Below the pieces are notes generated by a model. It was given only the letters and a program-made list of their open reading frames with translations. It was not told where the DNA came from and did not search any database. The translations under genes and the position numbers were made by a program. A stretch of DNA of 64,000 nt, taken from Arthrobacter stackebrandtii (GTDB taxonomy: Bacteria > Actinomycetota > Actinomycetes > Actinomycetales > Micrococcaceae). Below, one piece after another: positions 9,209 to 17,306 of this stretch. The DNA is taken from contig NZ_JAGIOI010000001.1 of assembly GCF_017876675.1 (NCBI RefSeq), forward strand, positions 2,852,001 through 2,916,000. The letters run 5' to 3'. Position 1 is the stretch's first letter. Each line of letters starts with the position of its first letter.

Positions 9209-10177
9209 ATGAGTGCAATTGTTGTTTACATCGATCAGCTCGACGCCCCCGGCAAGCTGTCCACCACGGCGCACCAGCTGCTGACCCTGGCCCGGGCTGC
9301 CGGCGAGCCCGTGGCCGTTGTGGCCGGCCCCGCCAGCCCGGAACTTCTCAGCGAGCTGGGCGCCTACGGGGTTGCCCGCGTGCTCCACTCCGAGCAGCCC
9401 GAGCTGGGCCAGTTCCTCGTGGCCCCCAAGGCGGACCTGGTGGCGCAGGCCGCCGCGGCCGTGTCCGCCTCCGCCGTGCTTCTGGACAACAGCGCCGCCG
9501 GCAAGGAAATTGCGGCCCGCGTGGGCGTTGCGCTGAACGCCGGCGTCATCACCGATGCTGTTTCGGTGGCGGTCGACGGCGGGACCCTCCTTGCGCACAA
9601 GTCTGTCCTTGCAGGGTCCTGGACGGTGGAGGCCCGGGCTGCTTCGGCTGTTTCGGTCATCAGCGTCAAGGCGCACGCCGTGGAGGCGGCCCCCGCACCC
9701 GAGGCGGCCGTGCCCGCCATCGAAAGTGTGGACGTGGCCTTTGCCCCGGCCAGCCTTGGCGCCCGTGTTGTCTCCCGGACTCCGCGTGCCGCCTCCGGCC
9801 GGCCCGAGCTGGAGGACGCCCGCATTGTGGTGGCCGGCGGCCGCGGCGTCGACGGCGACTTCACGCCCATTGAGGAACTGGCGGACGTGCTTGGTGCCGC
9901 GGTGGGTGCCTCGCGTGCCGCTACCGATGCCGGCTGGATCTCGCACGCCTCGCAGGTGGGCCAGACCGGCAAGAAGGTGTCCCCGCAGCTGTACATTTCC
10001 GTGGGCATCTCCGGCGCCATCCAGCAGAAGGCCGGGATGCAGACGTCCAAGCTGATTGTGGCCGTGAACAAGGATGCGGAATCGCCCATCTTTGAGATTG
10101 CCGACTTCGGCATTGTGGGCGACCTCTTCAAGGTCCTGCCGCAGGCCGTGGAGGAGATCAAGCGCCGCAAGGCGTAG
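9209..10177 (+). CDS. etfA: electron transfer flavoprotein alpha subunit
   Basis: FAD-binding partner of EtfB, 322 aa, normal length. The C-terminal FAD domain (about 195-322) shows the family pattern: a G-R-G-V-D segment, then [30 protein letters not shown] and [14 protein letters not shown] lies upstream of ATG. There is no ETF dehydrogenase gene in the window. Confidence 0.95.
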   Translation: MSAIVVYIDQLDAPGKLSTTAHQLLTLARAAGEPVAVVAGPASPELLSELGAYGVARVLHSEQPELGQFLVAPKADLVAQAAAAVSASAVLLDNSAAGKEIAARVGVALNAGVITDAVSVAVDGGTLLAHKSVLAGSWTVEARAASAVSVISVKAHAVEAAPAPEAAVPAIESVDVAFAPASLGARVVSRTPRAASGRPELEDARIVVAGGRGVDGDFTPIEELADVLGAAVGASRAATDAGWISHASQVGQTGKKVSPQLYISVGISGAIQQKAGMQTSKLIVAVNKDAESPIFEIADFGIVGDLFKVLPQAVEEIKRRKA

Positions 10178-10205
10178 CCCCGGCGGCGTCTCCCCCGTAC
10201 TGGGG

Positions 10206-10273
10206 AAAATGACACCGATCCCGCCAAATGATCCCGGAATTCGGGCTTCATTTGGCGGGATCGGTGTCATTTT
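10206..10273. terminator. bidirectional terminator with a perfect 26-bp stem
   Basis: Arms 10206-10231 and 10248-10273 are fully complementary over 26 bp, with a 16-nt loop that itself contains CCCG/CGGG. The run aaaat at one side and attttt at the other gives a U tract in both directions. It lies between convergent etfA and the methyltransferase gene. Confidence 0.88.
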
Positions 10274-10319
10274 TGCTGGAGGGCGGCGTGGGTCCTGCGC
10301 CGAAAGCCAGCCGGCCCTG

Positions 10320-11132
10320 TCAGCTGTCGCGGCGAGGGACCGAGGCCGTGGCGATCATGGCGTCGGAGTTCATTTCGCTGATGGGGCCCACGGAGGCCAT
10401 GAAGTCGCGGCGGACCCGGGCGATGGCCTCGGGGTCGCGCGGCAGCAGGGTGCGCCAGCCACTTCCCATGACCAGGCTCCAGGCCATTTCGTCGTCCACG
10501 GTGAGGGTCAGCGGATGCGTTGACACGCTCACGTCCTCCAGCCCGCGTTCCTCCAGCCACGCGGACAGCTTTGCCACGGAGGCAACGCGCGCCATGTTCT
10601 GGTTGGGCAGCGGCACCACGCCGGCCAGCCGGGGGCGTTCCTTGACGGCGGCGTCCAGGATCAGCCCGGCGAAGGGCTCCAGGGCACCCTCCACCCAGGT
10701 GCTGGACACGAGCCGGCCGCCGGGCCGCAGCATGGAGGCGAGGTGTTCAATGCCGGCCTCCATGTCGGAGAAAAAGAACATGCTGTAGGAACACAGCACG
10801 GCGTCAAAGGTGCGGTGTCCGCGCCATTGCGTGACGTCGGCTTCCGTCAGGGTGGTGTTGAGGATGCCGCGCTCGGCCAGGTTGGCCGCCGCGATGCGCA
10901 GCAGCCCGGTGGACAGGTCGACGCCGTCGACCGTGCCGCCGGGGCCCACCGCAAGGGCCGCCGGAAGCGTCGCCGCACCGGTGCCGCAGCAGGCATCCAG
11001 GACCTTTTCGCCGGGTTGCAGCACGGCCGCCTCGGCAACGTCGCGGCCCATGGGGTCCCAGAGCTTGTCGGCCCAGGACTCAAATTGCAGGGCGCCGTCG
11101 GTGAACGCCAGGCCGGGATCGCGAGCGGACAT
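10320..11132 (-). CDS. class I SAM-dependent methyltransferase
   Basis: Methyltransferase of 270 aa, UbiE/COQ5-like. Motif I is V-L-D-A-C-C-G-T-G-A-A (about 46-56), motif II is V-D-G-V-D-L-S, and the post-I acidic segment E-A-D-V-T-Q-W and A-V-L-C-S-Y-S-M-F-F-F follow. The substrate is unknown. GGAGG lies 5 nt before ATG. It lies downstream of the tRNA methyltransferase gene on the same strand, 46 bp apart, so the two may be co-transcribed. Confidence 0.88.
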   Translation of the reverse strand: MSARDPGLAFTDGALQFESWADKLWDPMGRDVAEAAVLQPGEKVLDACCGTGAATLPAALAVGPGGTVDGVDLSTGLLRIAAANLAERGILNTTLTEADVTQWRGHRTFDAVLCSYSMFFFSDMEAGIEHLASMLRPGGRLVSSTWVEGALEPFAGLILDAAVKERPRLAGVVPLPNQNMARVASVAKLSAWLEERGLEDVSVSTHPLTLTVDDEMAWSLVMGSGWRTLLPRDPEAIARVRRDFMASVGPISEMNSDAMIATASVPRRDS

Positions 11133-11178
11133 GCATGCCTCCAGTTGGTGGTTGGGAATGGGCCGTGGCCCGGGAAAA

Positions 11179-11661
11179 TCAGGCGTTCAGCTGGGCCCCG
11201 GCGAAGCCGTTCTGGCGCCATGCCTCGAACACGGCGATGGATGCGGCGTTGGCGAGGTTCAGTGACCGCAGCGCCGGGAGCATGGGCAGGCGGACGCGGG
11301 CGGTGATGTGGGGGTCGGCCTTGACGTCCGCTGGCAGGCCCGTGGATTCGCGGCCAAACATGAGCACGTCCCCGGGCTGGTAGGCGATGTCCGTGTAAGC
11401 GGCCTCACCGTCGGAGGTGAAGGCGTAGACGCGCTCCGGGGCCAGTGCCTCCCACGCCGCCTCGAGGCTCTTGTGCACCGTCACGACGGCGAGGTCGTGG
11501 TAGTCCAGCCCGGCCCGGCGCAGCTTGGCATCGGAAAAGTCAAAGCCGAGCGGCTCCACCAGGTGCAGTTCGGCGCCGGTGATGGCGGCCAGGCGGATGG
11601 CGTTGCCCGTGTTGCCGGGAATCTCGGGCGTCAGGAAGAGGATGCGAAACACGATTTTCAT
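11179..11661 (-). CDS. trmL: tRNA (cytidine(34)-2'-O)-methyltransferase
   Basis: SPOUT-class RNA methyltransferase that 2'-O-methylates the wobble base of leucine tRNAs (family knowledge). Characteristic parts: P-E-I-P-G-N-T-G-N-A-I-R-L near the N-terminus, G-F-D-F-S-D-A-K-L-R-R-A-G-L-D-Y, F-G-R-E-S-T-G-L-P, and the C-terminal knot R-S-L-N-L-A-N-A-A-S-I-A-V-F-E-A-W-R-Q. About 157-160 aa, the usual size. A GTG three codons after the chosen ATG (first base at 11652) has AGGA at 8 nt and may be the true start. Confidence 0.93.
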   Translation of the reverse strand: MKIVFRILFLTPEIPGNTGNAIRLAAITGAELHLVEPLGFDFSDAKLRRAGLDYHDLAVVTVHKSLEAAWEALAPERVYAFTSDGEAAYTDIAYQPGDVLMFGRESTGLPADVKADPHITARVRLPMLPALRSLNLANAASIAVFEAWRQNGFAGAQLNA

Positions 11662-11687
11662 CCTACCGCCTGACGTCCGGGCCGGTT

Positions 11688-11726
11688 GACGGCGCCCGGC
11701 CCACCCAGGGCGGGACGGGCGCCGTC
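11688..11726 (-). terminator. terminator after the SRPBCC gene
   Basis: An 11-bp perfect stem (gacggcgcccg / cgggcgccgtc). The left half is identical over 19 nt to the terminator-like hairpin at 12771-12824, so this is one copy of a duplicated end signal. Confidence 0.6.
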
Positions 11727-11740
11727 GGGCATGGCGGGGA

Positions 11741-12352
11741 TCAGGACGGCAGGACCGTGTATTGCGCGAGGGCGGCCTGGTGGGCACCGGCAATCTCCTC
11801 GGCGCTGGCCGTGCCCGAGGACTCGATGGCTTCCTTCCAGCCGGCGATGGAACCGCGGTTGAACTCCACCACCTCAGGGGAGTTGGCGGCTTGTTGTGGA
11901 TCGCCAATGAGTTCACCGCGCAGGTGGATGGACAGCCCGAGCAATGCGCCGTCCCAGCCCGGGCCGACAAACAGGGCGCCGGCCCCGCTGCCCGCCATCG
12001 CCACGGGGACGCTGTGGGTCAGCTCGAGCGTTGTCCTGCCGCCGTCCTCGGCCAGGCGCAGGTCCACGATGCTCTCGGGGCCGCCAAAAGTCACCTGAAG
12101 GTGTACGGGGCGGGCGCATTCGAGGATGTCGCCGCCGGCGTTGCCCTCGAGCTGGAACGTGCCGCCAGCCTTGAGGTCGCCGCTGATGGGGTAGAACCAC
12201 CGGGGGATGCGCTCCGGATTGGTCAGGGCGTCCCACACGTCGTCCGCCTCGGCCGTGTAGCTGCGGCTGACGGTGACGGAAACGGTGCCGCTGGAACCAT
12301 TGACGGCCACGTTGCGGTGGATGGCTGCGAGCTCTTCGAGCATGTCAAACAT
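11741..12352 (-). CDS. SRPBCC (AHSA1-type) domain protein
   Basis: Protein of about 203 aa with a START/AHSA1-like fold: V-S-R-S-Y-T-A-E-A-D-D-V-W-D-A-L-T-N-P-E-R-I-P-R-W-F-Y-P at about 29-56, then G-G-T-F-Q-L-E-G-N. Such proteins bind hydrophobic ligands; the ligand is unknown. Together with the overlapping upstream arsR gene it forms the common ArsR-SRPBCC pair. I chose the ATG with GAAGGA at 9 nt. Another ATG at 12361 overlaps the arsR stop as ATGA, so the two genes are coupled either way. Confidence 0.85.
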   Translation of the reverse strand: MFDMLEELAAIHRNVAVNGSSGTVSVTVSRSYTAEADDVWDALTNPERIPRWFYPISGDLKAGGTFQLEGNAGGDILECARPVHLQVTFGGPESIVDLRLAEDGGRTTLELTHSVPVAMAGSGAGALFVGPGWDGALLGLSIHLRGELIGDPQQAANSPEVVEFNRGSIAGWKEAIESSGTASAEEIAGAHQAALAQYTVLPS

Positions 12353-12357
12353 GGTGA

Positions 12358-12723
12358 TCATTCCTTCGTGGTGGAGGGGTTTGCGGGGGAGCGTGTGGTC
12401 CGCCGTGCGCGGCGGCCCCTGGCCAGTTCGGTGCCCAGTGCATCCAGGCGTCCCGTCCAGAAGGCCCGGAACGGCTGCAGCCATTCGTCCATGTCCTGCA
12501 GGGGTGCGGTGTCCACGGAGTACAGGCGCCGCGTCCCTTCAGCCCGGACGGTGGCAAAGCCGTTCTCGCGCAGGACGCGCAGGTGTTGGGAGACGGCCGG
12601 CTGGCTGATGTTGAACTCCTTGCCGATGGCGGCGGCAACGGCACCGGCGGACTGCTCCTCGAGAAGGAGGAGTTCCAGAATCCGCTGGCGGACGGGGTCG
12701 CCGATCACATCGAATGCGTGCAT
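12358..12723 (-). CDS. ArsR-family HTH regulator
   Basis: Winged-HTH repressor of 121 aa: G-D-P-V-R-Q-R-I-L-E-L-L-L-L-E-E at the N-terminus, recognition helix I-S-Q-P-A-V-S-Q-H-L-R-V-L-R-E-N-G-F, and wing G-T-R-R-L-Y-S-V. There is no cysteine metal site, so it is of the non-metal class usually paired with SRPBCC proteins. The start codon lies exactly where transcription should begin, so the mRNA is probably leaderless. Likely autoregulated through the dyad in its promoter. Confidence 0.93.
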   Translation of the reverse strand: MHAFDVIGDPVRQRILELLLLEEQSAGAVAAAIGKEFNISQPAVSQHLRVLRENGFATVRAEGTRRLYSVDTAPLQDMDEWLQPFRAFWTGRLDALGTELARGRRARRTTRSPANPSTTKE

Positions 12724-12729
12724 GCCCCA

Positions 12730-12761
12730 TTAATATCAGCCATTGTTTATATAAGTCAATG
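12730..12761 (-). promoter_or_regulatory. leaderless promoter of arsR with overlapping dyad
   Basis: On the minus strand TTGACT (12754-12759), an 18-bp spacer and TATTAA (12730-12735) are followed by exactly 6 nt and then ATG. An inverted repeat CATTG-N11-CAATG (12741-12761) covers the -35 region and spacer, a good place for ArsR autorepression. This island is AT-rich against its surroundings. Confidence 0.7.
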
Positions 12762-12770
12762 CTTATTTAG

Positions 12771-12823
12771 AATGCCCGACGGCGCCCGGCCCACCCGAGG
12801 CAGGCCGGGCGCCGTCGGACATT
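12771..12823 (-). terminator. terminator after the dnaJ-like gene
   Basis: A 21-bp stem with one mismatch (12771-12791 with 12803-12823, 11-nt loop). It shares 19 identical nt with the hairpin at 11688, so the same end signal brackets the arsR-SRPBCC operon. Confidence 0.72.
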
Positions 12824-12839
12824 CCAGGCGGGAAGGGCG

Positions 12840-13832
12840 TCAGTACATGCCGCCGAGCAGCCGGTCCAGGATGGACAGGTCAACCGCATTGGGGGAGGGG
12901 CCGGCGGCCAGAAAGTGCTTGACCTCGCGGGTGAAGCGGGCGGCGTTGGCGACGTTGACCGTGCTGGAGCCGTCGGGCGCGGTGCCGCGGGCGTAGTCGA
13001 TCACTGGCTCGAACAGGTTGCCCGTGTTGCTGTGCACGCAGACCCAGGCGGTGACGTTGCATTCGGGGAACAGTTCCTGGAAGGCGCGGGTGGCCGGGAT
13101 GAGCTGCGGCGGGGCCACCACCTTGCTGCCGTGGACCAGGGTGGAGCCGTCCCAGCGGAACGCGCCGTTGGGGACCAGCATGGAGCCGATGACAGCCATC
13201 CGGTAGCCGGACACCAGGACGTGGTCCACGTAGCCGGCGCCGTGGGGTGCCGTGAGGCCGTTGATGAGGCGGGCCGCGGGGATGCCGGGCAGCACCTGCT
13301 GCATGACCAGCTGCGCCGTGCGGGCCTCGCGGGCCAGTCGCGAGGAGGCGCCGAAGAGGCCGCGCTTGCGGGGCGCCCCGTGGACGGGCTGGGCGGCGGC
13401 GGGCCGGGGCATCAGCGGTGTTTCGCCGGGCGCGAGCGACTCGTAGGCGGGGAGGTATATGGCCGGATCGCCCGCCGTGGGGCGCGGGCCGGAGGTGCGG
13501 CGGGTGCTGAAGCCGGGGCCTTGTGCGAAGCCGGCGCGGCCGGGGGAGCCGTAGCTGCCCCGGTATCCTTCGCGGGCCTGGGCGTGGGCGCTGCCGGCGG
13601 CGGGTGCTGCGGCCGGGCGGCCCGATGCGTACGACTTGTCGTAGGCGTGGCGCTTGGCCGGATCGACCAGGGTCTCGTACGCCTCCGTGATTTGGCGGAA
13701 CACGGCCGGGTCGCCGCCGCGGTCCGGGTGCGCAATCTTGGCCGCCTTGCGGTACGCGATTTTCACGTCCCGTTCCGTGGCGGTGCGCGCCAGTCCCAGC
13801 ACCTGGTAATGCGTGAGGAACTTTTCGCCCAC
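12840..13832 (-). CDS. DnaJ-domain protein with unassigned C-terminal domain
   Basis: Protein of 330 aa. The N-terminal J domain (about 5-68) has helix II, the H-P-D motif at residues 35-37 and F-R-Q-I-T-E-A-Y-E-T-L, so it should stimulate an Hsp70. There is no Gly/Phe region, zinc finger or DnaJ C-domain. A Gly/Ala-rich linker leads to a domain (about 185-320) with D-H-V-L-V-S-G-Y-R-M-A-V-I-G-S and F-R-W-D-G that recalls NERD-type nuclease-related folds (weak inference). It is therefore a specialised J protein. GTG start with AAAGG at 6 nt. Confidence 0.8.
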   Translation of the reverse strand: MGEKFLTHYQVLGLARTATERDVKIAYRKAAKIAHPDRGGDPAVFRQITEAYETLVDPAKRHAYDKSYASGRPAAAPAAGSAHAQAREGYRGSYGSPGRAGFAQGPGFSTRRTSGPRPTAGDPAIYLPAYESLAPGETPLMPRPAAAQPVHGAPRKRGLFGASSRLAREARTAQLVMQQVLPGIPAARLINGLTAPHGAGYVDHVLVSGYRMAVIGSMLVPNGAFRWDGSTLVHGSKVVAPPQLIPATRAFQELFPECNVTAWVCVHSNTGNLFEPVIDYARGTAPDGSSTVNVANAARFTREVKHFLAAGPSPNAVDLSILDRLLGGMY

Positions 13833-13902
13833 GGGAGACCTTTCAATCGTTGCTGCCCATCAGCGCACAGTCTATCCGTCCCTCCTGCGCCCTTCCCGAC
13901 AT

Positions 13903-13969
13903 CTGTGGCGCAGCAGATGCAGTGGAATGGGCTTTCCGGAGCCGATCTTGTGCATCATCTGCGTCACAG
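13903..13969 (-). terminator. hairpin after the RibD-like reductase gene
   Basis: Imperfect 19-bp inverted repeat (16 paired) with a 29-nt loop in the gap between the reductase gene and the dnaJ-like gene. Likely the end of the pterin cluster transcript. Confidence 0.45.
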
Positions 13970-13983
13970 TCGGAAAAAAGAGG

Positions 13984-14742
13984 TTATTGGGCGGGGCGGA
14001 CGTAGCGCAGGAACAACATGGAATCGGCCTTCAGGACGCGCGCCAGCTCCATGCCGCGCACTGCCTCTTCGGTGTGTGCCCCGTGCGCGATCCTGCCCGC
14101 GGCCCCGCCCACCAGCACCGGCGACACCGTCAGGTTCAGCTCGTCCACCCGGCCGGCCGCGGCGAAGCTTCCCAGCAGTGTTGGCCCGCCCTCGGAGTGG
14201 ATGTTCTTGAACCCGCGCCCGGCCAGTTCGGCCACGAGCCGGTCCACATCCAGGGACTCGTCGCCCACATTGACGACGTCGGACACCTCCGACAGTGCCT
14301 CCCGCCGCTCCTGCGGCGCGCTGGCCAGGGTCAGGACCAGGGGCCTGACGGGTGCCTGGGTGAACACCTCCAGCCCGGGGTCAAGGTTGAGCGAGCCGGA
14401 GACGATGGCCAGCGGAGGATGGGGGTCGAGCCAGTTGTCGGTGCGCCATGCCTGGGCTTCCGGGCCCAGGAGGTCCCCGCCGTAGCCTTCGGAGCGTATG
14501 GTTTGGGCGCCCACCAGGATGACGTCGGCGGTTTGGCGCAGCAGGGAGAAGACGCGCAGGTCCCAGGGGTTGCCAAGTTGCCCGGACCGGCCGTCCACGG
14601 TGGCGGCGCCGTCGATGCTGGCGATGAAGTTGAAGCTGACCCACGGCCGGCTGCTGCGCCGGTTCTCCGGCGGGGCGGCGAGGAGGTCATGCTCCAGGAC
14701 GGCGCTGGAGAGCACTTCGGGATCGGGGAAGATTCGTTCCAT
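13984..14742 (-). CDS. RibD C-terminal / DHFR-like reductase (Rv2671 type)
   Basis: NADPH-dependent reductase of 252 aa with the RibD_C (dihydrofolate reductase-like) fold and no deaminase domain. Key parts: V-S-F-N-F-I-A-S-I-D-G-A-A-T-V-D-G, L-L-R-Q-T-A-D-V-I-L-V-G-A-Q-T-I-R-S-E-G-Y-G-G, and the nucleotide site I-H-S-E-G-G-P-T-L-L-G. The pattern resembles M. tuberculosis Rv2671, a RibD-like protein known to substitute for DHFR. It closes a leftward cluster with folE and a folP2-like gene, so a pterin substrate is more likely than a flavin precursor (inference). GAGGAG lies 7 nt before ATG. Confidence 0.85.
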   Translation of the reverse strand: MERIFPDPEVLSSAVLEHDLLAAPPENRRSSRPWVSFNFIASIDGAATVDGRSGQLGNPWDLRVFSLLRQTADVILVGAQTIRSEGYGGDLLGPEAQAWRTDNWLDPHPPLAIVSGSLNLDPGLEVFTQAPVRPLVLTLASAPQERREALSEVSDVVNVGDESLDVDRLVAELAGRGFKNIHSEGGPTLLGSFAAAGRVDELNLTVSPVLVGGAAGRIAHGAHTEEAVRGMELARVLKADSMLFLRYVRPAQ

Positions 14743-14774
14743 GGGCGGGCTCCTCAAATGTTCCCCCAACGCTA

Positions 14775-14960
14775 TCGCAGCAATGGCCGGAAAATCCTGG
14801 ACCCCGTCGCAGCAATGGCCGGAAAATCCTGGACCCCGTCGCAGCAATGGCCGGAAAAACCGGATCGCTGTCGCAGTGTTCCACCGTCGCGTCGGTGGAA
14901 AAGCTGTCGCAACTGCCTGTGTGTGCGATTGGGTCGGTGGAAAAGCCGCCATTGCTGCGA
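14775..14960. repeat. 32-bp-period intergenic repeat array, copy 1
   Basis: Cores TCGCAGCAATGGC start at 14775, 14807 and 14839, with a partial core (TCGCAG) at 14871, all exactly 32 bp apart. The first two 32-bp units are identical. The array ends with an inverted core (GCCATTGCTGCGA, 14948-14960) and contains a TTCCACC/GGTGGAA hairpin (14879-14900). It fills the gap between folP2-like and the RibD-like gene and would be part of their shared mRNA. Confidence 0.88.
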
Positions 14961-14982
14961 CAGCGTCGGGTGGGGGGGTGGG

Positions 14983-15924
14983 TTAGCGCTTGGCCGGGTG
15001 GGCGGGTTCGTTGATGTCACCCATGTTGTGCTTGAGGTAGGCGGGCTCCCGCCACCCCAGCACGGCCTCGGTCATGCGGATGGCGGAGTTGGCGGCGGCT
15101 ACATTGTGCATGCGCAGCACCCGGGCTCCGCCCAGGATGCACGTGACGGCGGTCGCGAGGGAACCGGCCAGCCGCTCCTCCTTGGGCTGGGCCAGCGTCT
15201 CGCCGATGAAGTCCTTGTTGGAGACTGCAGCCAGTGCGGGAAAGCCGAGGGCGGCAATCTCGTTGAAGCGGCGCGTGATCTCCAAGGTGTGCAGCGTGTT
15301 CTTGTTGAGGTCGTGCCCGGGGTCGATGATGATCTTCTCTGCAGGCACGCCCAGGGACAGTGCCAGCTCAATCCGGGAGGACAGGAACGCAGCCACCTCC
15401 GTGACGACGTCGTCGTAGTAGGGGCGCGGATACACGGTGCGGGGGGTGGCGAGGGAGTGCGTGATGACGATGTGCGCCCCGGTTTCAGCCACCACGGAGG
15501 CCATGTCCGGGTTCGACAGGCCCGTGGTGTCGTTGATGACGTTGGCGCCGGCGGCGATGCTGCGCGCAGCCACCTCCGGCAGGAACGTGTCCACGGAGAT
15601 GATGACGTCGCTGGCCGCAGCCACTGCCGCAATCACCGGCACCACGCGGTCGCCCTCCTCCTCGGCGCTCAGCGCCGGGCCCGGCGCAAAGGGGACGCCG
15701 CCGATGTCCACCCAGTCGGCGCCGTCGTCCACGGCCGCAAGCGAAGCGGCAACCGCCGCATCCAGCGCAAAGGTGGCTCCGCCGTCGTAAAAGGAGTCAG
15801 GGGTGCGGTTGATGATGGCCATGAGCGCCACCTGGCGGCTGAAGTCCAGCGTGCGCGGGCCGAAGTGGTGGACGGGGTGGTGCAGCGGCGGGGTGTAAAA
15901 GGGGGCGGCGTTCATACCCTCCAT
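14983..15924 (-). CDS. folP: dihydropteroate synthase-like protein, FolP2 type
   Basis: TIM-barrel protein of 313 aa from the DHPS family. Pterin-site residues are present: N and D in I-I-N-R-T-P-D-S-F-Y-D-G-G, D in I-S-V-D-T, N-D in V-I-N-D-T-T-G-L, D-P-G in I-I-I-D-P-G-H-D, K in S-N-K-D-F-I-G-E and R/H in L-R-M-H-N-V. The second substrate loop, E-S-T-R-P-G in true DHPS, is replaced by V-P-F-A-P-G. The N-R-T-P-D-S-F-Y-D and S-N-K-D motifs match mycobacterial FolP2, a paralogue reported to lack DHPS activity. It may therefore act on a different pterin reaction. The ATG shares one base with the stop of the FAD reductase gene and has GAGGAG at 5 nt. Confidence 0.85.
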   Translation of the reverse strand: MEGMNAAPFYTPPLHHPVHHFGPRTLDFSRQVALMAIINRTPDSFYDGGATFALDAAVAASLAAVDDGADWVDIGGVPFAPGPALSAEEEGDRVVPVIAAVAAASDVIISVDTFLPEVAARSIAAGANVINDTTGLSNPDMASVVAETGAHIVITHSLATPRTVYPRPYYDDVVTEVAAFLSSRIELALSLGVPAEKIIIDPGHDLNKNTLHTLEITRRFNEIAALGFPALAAVSNKDFIGETLAQPKEERLAGSLATAVTCILGGARVLRMHNVAAANSAIRMTEAVLGWREPAYLKHNMGDINEPAHPAKR

Positions 15925-17192
15925 CAAATCTCCTCGAGCGGGGTTTTGGGGTCAGCCAGCTTTGCCGTGTCGACCTGCCGCCGCGAGGAGATGAGCGACT
16001 TGATGGCGTCCTGCACGTCCCAGATGTTCACGTTCATGCCCGCCACGACGCGTCCGTCCAGCACCCAGAAGGCGATGAATTCGCCGGTGGCGGTGTCGCC
16101 GCGGACCACCACTTGGGCGTCCTTGGTGAGTGCGCCGAAGCCGGAGTACTCCATGCCGAGGTCGAATTGGTCGGTGTAGAAGTAGGGGATGTCGTCGAGT
16201 ACGGCGTCCTGGCCCAGCATGGACTTGGCCGCGACCTTGCCGCTGGCGATCGCATTGGCCCAGTGCTCCGAGCGGGCGTAGGCGCCGGTCACGGGGTGCA
16301 TGGCGTTGGCGACGTCGCCGGCCGCGAACACGTCCTCCGCCGAGGTGCGCAGCGACGCGTCCACCTCGATCCCGTTGTTGATGGCCAGCCCGGCGTCCTG
16401 GGCCAGGCCAATGTTCGGCACCACGCCCACGGCCACAATGACAATGTCGGCGGGCAGGGTGGCTCCGGTGGTGGTCAGCACGGAAGTGACGTGCCCGTCC
16501 GTGCCCTGGATTTCGGCGGCACTGGCGGGCAGCTCAAAACGGACGCCGGCCTCCTTGTGCCGGTTTGCGAACACAGTGCCCAGCTCGGCGCCGATCGCCA
16601 CCGACAGCGGCACCTCCTCGAGTCCCATGAGCGCCACGGTGTTGCCCAGCTCGGTGGCCGTGGCGGCAATTTCCATGCCGATCCAGCCTGAGCCGATCAT
16701 CACCACGTTCTTGCCGCCACCTTCGAGCAGGGCATGCAGGCCCACGCTGTCGGCCTTGGTGCGGAACGTGTAGACACCTTCAAGGTCGACGCCGGGAAAG
16801 GGGATCCGGCGCGGGGCGGCACCTGTGGCGATTAGCGCCTTGGCATACGGCAGCGTGGTCCCGTCGGAGAGTGTGACGGTGTGGGCGGCGGGGTCAAGGG
16901 CCTTGGCGGCGGTGCCCGTCAGGACGGTCACGTTGTTTTCCGTGTACCAGCTTGCGGGCAGGGGCAGGAGTGCGTCCTCGCCCTCCTTGCCGGCCAGGAA
17001 ACCCTTGGACAGCGGCGGGCGCTGGTAGGGGATTTCCGGTTCGTCGGCCACGATGGTGACGGCGCCTTCGTATCCTTCCTTGCGCAGGGTTTCGGCAGCG
17101 GTGGCTGCGCTCAGCCCGCCGCCGATGATCACCATTCCGGGCGCCTTGGAAGATGCTTCAGGTGTGGTTGCTGTGCTGGGTGACTGGTTCAT
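15924..17192 (-). CDS. FAD-dependent NAD(P)H:ferredoxin-type reductase
   Basis: Pyridine nucleotide-disulfide-class oxidoreductase of about 422 aa, of the putidaredoxin/rhodocoxin reductase type. The FAD motif is V-I-I-G-G-G-L-S-A-A-T-A-A (about 21-33), followed by P-Y-Q-R-P-P-L-S-K. The NAD(P) motif is V-M-I-G-S-G-W-I-G-M-E (about 150-160), the second FAD segment is V-F-A-A-G-D-V-A-N, and a reductase C-terminal domain ends the protein. It should pass electrons from NAD(P)H to a ferredoxin or similar carrier; none is encoded nearby. The start is set by the length of family members, with GGAAAG about 10 nt upstream. It lies between folE and the folP2-like gene, and its stop touches the latter's start. 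Confidence 0.9.
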   Translation of the reverse strand: MNQSPSTATTPEASSKAPGMVIIGGGLSAATAAETLRKEGYEGAVTIVADEPEIPYQRPPLSKGFLAGKEGEDALLPLPASWYTENNVTVLTGTAAKALDPAAHTVTLSDGTTLPYAKALIATGAAPRRIPFPGVDLEGVYTFRTKADSVGLHALLEGGGKNVVMIGSGWIGMEIAATATELGNTVALMGLEEVPLSVAIGAELGTVFANRHKEAGVRFELPASAAEIQGTDGHVTSVLTTTGATLPADIVIVAVGVVPNIGLAQDAGLAINNGIEVDASLRTSAEDVFAAGDVANAMHPVTGAYARSEHWANAIASGKVAAKSMLGQDAVLDDIPYFYTDQFDLGMEYSGFGALTKDAQVVVRGDTATGEFIAFWVLDGRVVAGMNVNIWDVQDAIKSLISSRRQVDTAKLADPKTPLEEI

Positions 17193-17306
17193 GTCAAGAA
17201 ACTCTTTCCGCTGGAAATCTGGTGTCTCAGGTATGAAGTCTTGTCCGCCTCTGAAGGCGCCGGCAAGGCTCGGGTGCCCCGGGTTCATCCGCCCGGAATG
17301 GGGGTG

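Noticed and set aside
13984-14742. Riboflavin biosynthesis RibD
   Set aside because: The deaminase domain is absent and the neighbours are pterin genes.
14775-14960. CRISPR array
   Set aside because: The 32-bp period resembles a repeat-spacer ladder, but the units share most bases, include inverted copies and carry no unique spacers. No cas genes are nearby.
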